From Larix sibirica (lineage: Eukaryota; Streptophyta; Pinopsida; Pinales; Pinaceae), in the NCBI GenBank assembly GCA_004151065.3, contig NWUY0300109435.1:4372-17404 (forward strand): a stretch of DNA of 13,033 bases, written 5' to 3'. The notes under the pieces were generated by a model. That model did no database searches. It saw nothing but the letters and a program-made list of their open reading frames with translations, and had not been told where the DNA came from. Shown one piece after another: positions 7,458 to 13,033 of this stretch; positions within the stretch are counted from its first letter, which is position 1, and the number at the start of each line of letters is the position of its first letter. The position numbers and the translations under genes were made by a program.

Positions 7458-8811
7458 TGGTTAACCTTGTTTAATTCAAAGAAATCCTCCCTTATCGTCG
7501 GGTACTGGACAGATTCTATGAGTTTAACTCCAACCTCAGCAATTATCTGTTTGTTTGTCTTCCTTCCTCGTTTCAAATCCTTTTGTGGATCCTTCCTTTT
7601 ATTCCCTTTTTGAGGGTTAGTCGCTATCCCCAATTGTTGGGTGGCTTTGGTCTTGATGATCACTTCTTGGAGAATTTCTAGTTGCCACCTAGAAACATAC
7701 CCCTTCCCCTTTTTTTCTCATTCTTTCTCAATCTCATCTAGATCCAATTCCCCCAATTCCATTTCTTCCTCGCCATCCTCCTCCATGGCAGCATTTTGGT
7801 CCTCGAGAGACATCCCCTGATTCGATGCTTCAACAAAACCCACTACCTGCTTCTCCCAAGGATCCTTCTTATTCCTACCCACCTCGCCTTCCTCTCATGT
7901 TTCCTCCAATGTCTGGAAGGGATTTTTGCTATTAATCCCTTTATCCACCTTCTCCTTCCCCATCTTCTGCTGCTCCCCGTTCTATGCTTTTTTCGATTCC
8001 GAACTTGAACAAAAACCTCCTTGTCTTTCTCTCCTTCCTGGGTTGGTCTAGTAGAGGATGAAGAGTGTGGCGACTGTGGATAGTTCCTACCTAAGTTTCC
8101 ATATTCATGACACTATCTACATCTGAAAGGGAGCTGCTCATAATCGATCAACTGGATCCATTCCTCATCATCCCAATTTAGACTAATTGCTTCCGGAAGG
8201 TCTTTCGAAAAATCCATGTAAACACAGATACGAGCAAAAGCAGTATATCTCTGTTGTTTTGTCTGCCCCGCAACTTTGAAGAATTCCCCTAACGTGTTAC
8301 CAATATCCTGTAAGATTTCCAGATCCCAATATTCGCAGGGGAGGGAAAAAATCCTAATCCACACTGGGGCCACTTTCATATCCTCCATCTCTGGGTTGAA
8401 TCTTTCTTTCCATGGTCGAAGATACAGACTAGTTGAGAAGAAAAAATAGGGTCCTCCCTCCAACACCCTATCTCTATCTTTCAGGTTAAAGAAAATAATA
8501 GCAAAGAAACCCTCGGCACCCAAGTGAAGATCATAATGTCCTTTAGGGTTCTAGTTTCTCTTGATCCACTGGTCTAGATCTCTCTTGCGTGGCCAAATCC
8601 ACACAAATTTTCCAATTAGGGCCTTTTACTTCCAGAGTTCAACCTTCTCTCTGATTTTATCAGATCTGATCTATATGGCCGATATGGTTAGGGTTTTCGA
8701 AAGGCATCCACCCAGAATCGCCCTTCATTTGGCCCCTTTCTCTGATCTACTTACCTCGCCCATCTCCGCATCACCAGCCATACCCTCAGGCCTCTGAAGC
8801 CGCGGGGGCAT
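7454..8811 (-). pseudogene. LINE ORF1: DUF4283 and zinc-knuckle RNA-binding protein (broken)
   Basis: About 452 codons from ATG 8811-8809 to TGA 7456-7454. ORF1 proteins of plant L1 elements bind the element RNA. The DUF4283 domain is clear at 8523-8113: dispersed residues GFFAIIFFNLKDRDRVLEGG, VWIRIFSLPCEYW and ARICVYMDFSKDLPEAISL. It is followed by LPFRC and a ruined knuckle. A charged C-terminal part contains NPFQTLEE and ends in a Lys-rich tail. There are in-frame stops at 8727-8725, three more before 8523, 8115-8113, 7897-7895 and 7720-7718, and a frameshift near 7980. A second ATG at 8781-8779 could be the original start. No other family fits as well. Confidence 0.9.
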
Positions 8812-9021
8812 CAGCAACGAACGTGGCAGCGAGGGGATACGACCCCCACTAGAAGAACCCAGCCCGTAGACCCCAACCCGGCTGCAGCAAATCGGCCCTC
8901 TCGCGATCGACCGACCTGTCGAACCCTGATTTGATTATCGTTGCAAACCCTCGCTACCTCGCAACATCGCCTTCGTCGAATGTGTCTATTTTTTTAATTT
9001 AAACAAAGTATTCACTCGTTC
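8812..9021 (-). promoter_or_regulatory. LINE 5' leader with CpG-dense putative internal promoter
   Basis: About 210 bases lie between the right target-site repeat and the ORF1 start. From about 8800 to 8990 I count about 20 CpG, far denser than ORF2 and with GC-rich DNA unlike the AT-rich flanks. L1 elements carry an internal promoter in this position, so this is the likely one. The outermost 30 or so bases are AT-rich and may be untemplated or part of the element start. Confidence 0.6.
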
Positions 9022-9039
9022 AGGGTCATCTTTATCATT
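9022..9039. repeat. Target-site duplication, right (LINE 5' side)
   Basis: An 18-base perfect match to 1743-1760. The host sequence continues with AGAACTAGGGCCC and then TAGTTGGATACTTTACAT, which aligns to the unoccupied paralogue around 1460-1480. Confidence 0.88.
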
Positions 9040-9503
9040 AGAACTAGGGCCCAATTATCATTAACTTAGTTGGATACTTTACATAATTTTTTTATTAAAT
9101 TGAAATAGTAAAGGCAAGCATTAATAACTTGTCACCCTAGGGTTGTGGTGGGGGCTATTAGGACAAATATTGTGGTGGTATTTCTTCTTGGAAACAACGT
9201 GGCTCACTATATGCCTCATTCTAAACTCTAAATGGTGAGACTATCTAAGACAATAAGAGGAAGAAAAGCAGGGGTTATAAATAAGGATGGGATACTCCTC
9301 ATGGAGGACGTATTGGAGTGTATTGTATTTGGAGCTTAGTATATCATATTGGGTATTTGGGAGAATTTATTAGATATCTTGTGTGTGATAGCATTTTCAA
9401 ATCTAAGGTACATATTAGTATGGTTCTATTTAAAATTAAACCAAGTAAACCATACCTTTGTTGAATATTTTCTTCTAAATTTATTTAGTTCGTAAAAACA
9501 AAC
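9040..9503. other. Non-coding host flank, nothing recognised
   Basis: The first 70 or so bases are the continuation of the LINE target region. The rest is moderately AT-rich with no frame of note. A TATAAATA motif occurs near 9277, but nothing supports it as a promoter. Confidence 0.6.
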
Positions 9504-9737
9504 CTAATATTGAGGGCATTCAAGGTTTTCTTCTTCCTTTGAGGCACCATGATAGGCAAGATTCCTTTTTTTTTTTTGAGCATACACCATATTAAAATCC
9601 CAACAAACAGGCCAATGAAATTTAAAGAACTCAATTTCTATCCATCTCCAAGAAAGGGTTGTCTCTTCAACATAAGTAGAAGTGTCAATATTAGTGAGTT
9701 TCAAAATTTCCCTATCAAAATCCAATATGATCCACAA
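9504..9737 (-). pseudogene. Possible endonuclease fragment of a second LINE
   Basis: A 77-codon open stretch reads WRWIEIEFF, then HWPVCWDFNMVYAQ. This resembles the part of LINE endonucleases where an LW.WI helix is followed by W...GDFNMVE. The Gly of GDFN is Trp here. An A12 run (T run 9566-9577 on plus) directly follows. The GDFNMV style differs from the GGDFNLI of the large LINE, so this would be another lineage. No other domain of that element is found nearby. The call rests on one motif and its surroundings and could be chance. Confidence 0.4.
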
Positions 9738-9877
9738 ATCTCTATTTGGGGTTGTTCCCTAATCCATAATAGAAGAGGACAGATAAGGCGATGCAAGGAT
9801 TGTAACCATGTGTTTGTCCTCTTCATGTTGTTAGTTTTTGGTTGCATTCAATTGTTCTCCTAGCAAGAGAGCACACA

Positions 9878-10606
9878 AGTGTTGAAGGGGATTCCTTCTA
9901 GGATGAACATTTCACATGGGAGAGATTACCTTACACACCTATGAGATTTTCCTTGCACGAATGACACTTGGAATCTTCTATTTTGGTCAATGTAAGCTTA
10001 TGATAAATTCTATGGTGGTTGTGGCATGTTCCTCTTACACAATGATGGCAACTTTATGGCAGATTCCTTTCATGGAAGAATGTGTAAGAGATATTCTAAG
10101 CATATATAGGGTGTGCTTCCAAGGAGAGGTTCCTTTGGATATGAGGTTCTCCCTTTGAGGCCTATCATTAGTTGTTAAGTCATGCAACCACTTTTCCCTC
10201 TTATCAAGTTTTACTAGATGAGGGAGGACACAATAGTTAGGAATATATATTCATATATGTAAGGTGTGTGAACATATAGTAAGATTGTGAAATATTGAGA
10301 GATTCCATTGTATTTATTTGAGGATTCTATTGCATTTTTCTTTTGTTAATGAGAAGATAGTGATTGTCGTTACAAAATTTCAGTTTGTTGTCCACTACAT
10401 TAATGTTGTTGTTTGTGTATATCATATTATTTTTCAAGTTTGATCTCATCCCTTGATATGTGGTGTTTGCACTTTGAGTTTTATGTTCAACACATCTGTT
10501 TATGTAGATCTAAGGCTTTCATTAGTGTTTAAATATTTCTATATTATTTGTATGACAAATTCTTTGACCGCATATATGTTTATCACAAAGATGTAAAATT
10601 ATGACA
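9878..10606 (+). repeat. Presumed 5' LTR region of the copia element (left end uncertain)
   Basis: The DNA immediately upstream of the primer-binding site must hold the 5' LTR if the element is intact on this side. It ends in ACA at 10604-10606. A TGTTGAAGG at about 9877 would suit a copia LTR start, giving about 730 bases, but this is a guess. TATA-like motifs occur near 10103 and 10240. The 3' LTR is outside the window, so the ends cannot be checked by self-comparison. Confidence 0.4.
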
Positions 10607-10622
10607 TGATATTAGAGCTATG
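10607..10622 (+). other. Copia primer-binding site (initiator-Met tRNA type)
   Basis: TGATATTAGAGC differs from the TGGTATCAGAGC found in plant Ty1/copia elements at two positions, both consistent with transitions at methylated cytosines (one on each strand). It lies directly after a CA dinucleotide and about 270 bases before the gag start, which is the expected position for priming minus-strand synthesis. Confidence 0.72.
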
Positions 10623-10895
10623 CATTTGAGATTCTCCAGATCCATGTATGGAATGGACTACTATTTATGACAAGGAATTCCATAGGATCTCCTTAGGTAT
10701 GATCCCTATAAGAGTATATATATTGGAGTGATGAATGCATGTGAGAGGCACTAGGAATTGTGAGAAATTGTGGATGAGATTCCATTGTTGATCCAACGAT
10801 TGGAATGGATTTGTTGCGAGATAGACATGGTGAACCTATGATAGGTTTATTTCATTGGCTATTTTGTTGGTTGAAGTGTGTTGTAGGTTTGGAGG

Positions 10896-11628
10896 ATGAC
10901 TACTCTCAGTATTAGAGAGTGTGGTCATCTAAAGGGTACTTCCAACTTTACATCTAGGAAATGGTGCTTGTAGATGTTGTTAAAGGAGATGGATTTTTGG
11001 GAGATGGTAAAAGGGATTGTTGTTGTTATGATTGAAGATAATTTGTTGGATACACATAAGAAGGGTGTTTCCAAAGTGAACATATCCATTATGGATTTGG
11101 AGAAGGATCATTTTATCCCTCACATTGAGGGGTAGTTAGTTGATGAGATGTATGCAACATTGATCACTTTGGATTAGAGTGGGCATGTGTCTCAAAAATT
11201 TCCTATAAAAAATTAACTCATTGATACACACATGAGTGACAAATACATAGTACATAGTTACTTTATGAAGGTTACCTAGATCAAAGATTAGCTCATGACC
11301 ATCTGGATGAAATTCAAGAATGAGAAGTTTGTGTCTATCACAATGAATGAATTCTCAAACCATTAGGAACCCTTTGTGCAGAGTGCATGTGGTTGTGAGC
11401 ACATGCCTAGCTTTCAACAACTCTGGGATGCTTTCATCCAAGAGAATAAAAGGATAGCAACAATCATAGCTAGAAAAAATAAGATCTTGAACTAAACCTT
11501 GTCGATAAGGTGAGGAAGCAAGAAAGAAGGGTGACATGGAATATTCATGCTCATTACATCTTGGGAAGGATTTGAGTCACCTGAAATGTTTCAAGTGTCA
11601 CAAGAAGGTCCACTATGCATCTTAGCAT
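10896..11628 (+). pseudogene. gag: Copia gag with zinc knuckle (broken)
   Basis: ATG 10896-10898 opens a frame with SNFTSRKWC, a stop, then LLKEMDFWEMVKG. It continues with KDHFIPHIEG, DEMYATLITL, EPFVQSACG and MPSFQQLWDAFIQE, all in the order of plant copia gag. Gag forms the particle that packages the element RNA. A frameshift lies between about 11470 and 11587. The knuckle starts at 11587 (KCFKCHKKVHYAS); its fourth ligand, normally Cys, reads His at 11626-11628 directly after a TAG. At least five further stops interrupt the region. Confidence 0.85.
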
Positions 11629-12054
11629 CCTATGAATATTAAAACAAAGAATAAACAACATAAGCAGTTTGAATGAAGTGCAAAAGCTTTTGCAATGCAT
11701 GAGTTAGCACCCAAGATGGGGATTTCCTTCTCCATGGTATCATGCCTTTTCACAAACATCATTTCTAGTGTAGGGTGGTATATGGACAATGGATCATCTA
11801 AAAACATGCCATTCAACAACAAGTATTCCAATAGACTTCAAGAGAAAGTCATTGGCATAAATGTGGGGTTGGAAAATGTTGCCACATATCTATTTATTGT
11901 AATGGGATTTGTCTCTTTTTACATGCCATTGAGAGATGCTATTGAGTTGAATGATGTTTTGTATGTTCATGGTTTAACTAATTATCATATTTCAATTGCA
12001 TCCATAGAAAAGTTAAGTGTGTTGATTTTTATGATTAATAAGTCATCATATTAG
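11629..12054 (+). pseudogene. Copia aspartic protease region
   Basis: This is in frame with the zinc knuckle. WYMDNGSS at about 11779-11802 corresponds to WY.DSGAS of copia proteases; the catalytic Asp (11785-11787) is kept, while Ser-to-Asn and Ala-to-Ser changes surround it. It is followed by NDVLYVHGL, matching the DVLYVPGL block. A stop at 11671-11673 precedes it and TAG 12052-12054 ends the frame. The protease would cut the Gag-Pol polyprotein. Confidence 0.85.
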
Positions 12055-12210
12055 ATCGCATCCATAAAGATGGTCAAGTCTTGCCCAAAGGTGTGCAAGA
12101 AGCTGGTTTATGTAGGTTGCTTTCAAATTCAATGAAACATGGTGATTTAGTTCATGACTATGACAATCAAGGAGAGTTTTTGCATAGGGGTTTAGGTCCT
12201 ACACTATGAA
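12054..12210 (+). pseudogene. Copia GAG-pre-integrase segment
   Basis: After a frameshift at about 12052 the frame reads HKDGQVLPKG, AGLCRLL and FLHRGLG. These fit the GLY.L and LWHRRLGH blocks that precede copia integrase. The His that opens the HHCC zinc site is present in LHRGLG, but the GH pair reads GP. Confidence 0.75.
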
Positions 12211-12270
12211 GCACTTCCACTCTTGAAGGACACATTGTAGGGATTTTCATACTTCAATATTTGAAATCTA

Positions 12271-12885
12271 GGAGTATATAAATGTTGTGCACTCAACAAT
12301 CATGTGAAGACTGCTTTTCCAAGCGACGAGCATATATCAAGGGAGATTCTTGATTTGGTTCCTTCAAATATATGACCTATATCATCAACTTATTTAATAA
12401 GTAACATTTAGTATTCTTGATTTATTGATGATTAATCTCCATAAAGACTTGGATTTACTTTATGAAGACCAAGTATGAGTTCTTTAGTAAGTTTCGAGAT
12501 TTCGAATCTCTTGTACCTGATGCATTTTGCAAGCAAGTAAGAATCAAGAGGGAGTTGATAGTGCCTTACAACCATCAACAAAATGTGGTTATGTAGAGGA
12601 AGAACCAATCCATCATAAATATAGTGAATATTATGATCCATGACTTAGATTCCATCATGTGTCTTTGGGTAGATGCATGATTTACAACTATGTACATATT
12701 AAATTGATCGTAGGGAATAAAAGGACAAGATACTAGAGGAAGTCTTTACTAGTAAAAAAAAATATGTATCTCACTTTTGTGTACTTCATTGTCCTAGTTA
12801 TATCCATGTTCCCAACAATAACATAACTAAGTTTGAACCCTAGAGTATCAAGGGTATTTTTATTAGTTACAATGATGCTCACAAC
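12271..12885 (+). pseudogene. Copia integrase, all catalytic acids lost
   Basis: Blocks in order: CALNNHVKTAFPS, ILDLVPSNI, FIDD, KTWIYFMKTK, FSKFRDFESL, IKRELIVPYN, RKNQSI, EEVFTSKK, YIHVPN and KGIFISY. The first catalytic Asp (HSDV in relatives) is Asn at 12367-12369. The second (RSDNGGEY block) is absent because a stretch of about 25-30 codons is deleted near 12512-12523. The catalytic Glu of VAERKN is replaced by TAG at 12594-12596. Frameshifts occur near 12440 and 12733. The protein would have inserted cDNA into the host genome. Confidence 0.87.
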
Positions 12886-13033
12886 CTTGCCTTGATGACA
12901 TTTTTTTCTCTGAGTGGTGTGGGAATCGAAATGTACTGACATGAGAAGTTGGTTGTTATTTATTTGACTCTTGAACCTGTTGTCCCTTTGGGTCATGTAG
13001 CTCCTTAACTTCTTCTTCCTTTCTATCTTCTTC
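12886..13033. other. Copia similarity ends; nature of the last 148 bases unclear
   Basis: After KGIFISYNDAHN the plus strand no longer follows the expected AYRIYIP block. The minus strand near the window end encodes an acidic run (EEDRKEEEVKEL, then QQVQESN) that resembles in character the acidic linker between copia integrase and reverse transcriptase, hinting at an inversion. The evidence is weak. Confidence 0.3.

Larger units (their letters stand above)
1761..9021 (-). mobile_element. Near full-length L1-type LINE, non-functional
   Basis: A non-LTR retrotransposon of about 7.26 kb bounded by 18-bp direct repeats. In its own direction it runs 5' leader, ORF1 (DUF4283 plus zinc knuckle), ORF2 (endonuclease, reverse transcriptase, zf-RVT, RNase H), a third ORF, 3' UTR and A-rich tail. 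This layout is the plant L1 type, in which a C-terminal RNase H is known; the extra downstream ORF is not something I recognise. Both ends are present, so 5' truncation, common in LINEs, did not occur. In-frame stops and at least five frameshifts in ORF2 alone make it incapable of autonomous movement. Many stops fit C-to-T decay on one strand or the other (CGA to TGA, CAG to TAG, TGG to TAG), as expected for methylated plant repeats. Confidence 0.93.
10607..13033 (+). mobile_element. Decayed Ty1/copia retrotransposon, cut by the window edge
   Basis: In order: primer-binding site, gag, zinc knuckle, protease, GAG-pre-integrase and integrase, which is the Ty1/copia order. Similarity can be followed to about 12885. 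The reading frame changes at least five times and carries many stops, more than in the LINE. Reverse transcriptase and RNase H should follow integrase but are not visible in the last 150 bases on the plus strand. The element belongs to the plant group whose gag has a UBN2-like domain. Confidence 0.85.

Noticed and set aside
9549-9863. A 104-codon plus-strand frame
   Set aside because: It is opposite the endonuclease-like fragment, is low in complexity around the T12 run, and has no recognisable motif.
9916-10158. An 80-codon plus-strand frame starting MGEITLHTYE
   Set aside because: It lies in the presumed LTR, matches nothing I know and is short enough to be chance.
12733-12996. An 87-codon minus-strand frame
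   Set aside because: Most of it is antisense to recognisable copia integrase blocks (EEVFT, YIHVP, KGIF). Only its first part beyond 12886 is unexplained and is treated as a possible inversion.
1-13033. CRISPR array, prophage, toxin-antitoxin or other bacterial defence system
   Set aside because: There are no regularly spaced repeats, no compact operons with ribosome-binding sites and no such protein families. All coding remains are plant-type retroelements.

Overview
The window looks like intergenic DNA from a plant nuclear genome, probably a seed plant with a large, retrotransposon-rich genome. I see no cellular gene, tRNA, rRNA, CRISPR array or bacterial-style operon. Everything recognisable is a decayed retroelement or repeated host DNA. 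The plant assignment rests on two protein signatures: a non-LTR element whose ORF1 has the plant-type DUF4283 domain plus zinc knuckle and whose ORF2 ends in an RNase H domain, and a Ty1/copia element with a primer-binding site resembling the plant initiator-Met one. The heavy decay would suit a slowly turning-over genome such as a gymnosperm, but that is inference.

Left part (1-1760): AT-rich host DNA built from degenerate repeats. A segment at 1-383 recurs almost unchanged at 1504-1889, and both copies cross the same LINE/host junction. An older, diverged and unoccupied relative of the insertion site lies at about 1236-1503. It carries a tandem pair of 18-mers exactly where the LINE sits in the other copy.

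Centre (1761-9021, minus strand): a near full-length L1-type LINE of about 7.26 kb, flanked by identical 18-bp direct repeats (1743-1760 and 9022-9039). In its own reading direction it has a CpG-dense 5' leader (9021-8812), ORF1 (8811-7454), ORF2 (7457-3206: endonuclease, reverse transcriptase, zf-RVT, RNase H), an unrecognised third ORF (3077-2031), a 3' UTR and an A-rich tail. ORF1 and ORF2 overlap by four bases (ATGA). All three frames are broken by stops, and ORF1 and ORF2 also by frameshifts. The third ORF has only one internal stop in 349 codons and a clearly higher CpG density than ORF2; it is the most unusual item in the window.

Right part (9040-13033): 9504-9737 on the minus strand looks like a small endonuclease fragment of a second, unrelated LINE. 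From about 10607 to the window edge lies a very decayed Ty1/copia retrotransposon on the plus strand: primer-binding site, gag with zinc knuckle, protease, GAG-pre-integrase and integrase. Its presumed 5' LTR fills some or all of about 9880-10606. All three integrase catalytic acidic residues are gone. Reverse transcriptase, RNase H and the 3' LTR are not in the window.

Suggested order of events: host repeats arose, the LINE inserted in one unit, the left LINE/host junction was duplicated to 1-383, then all copies decayed. The copia element looks older or more heavily mutated than the LINE.
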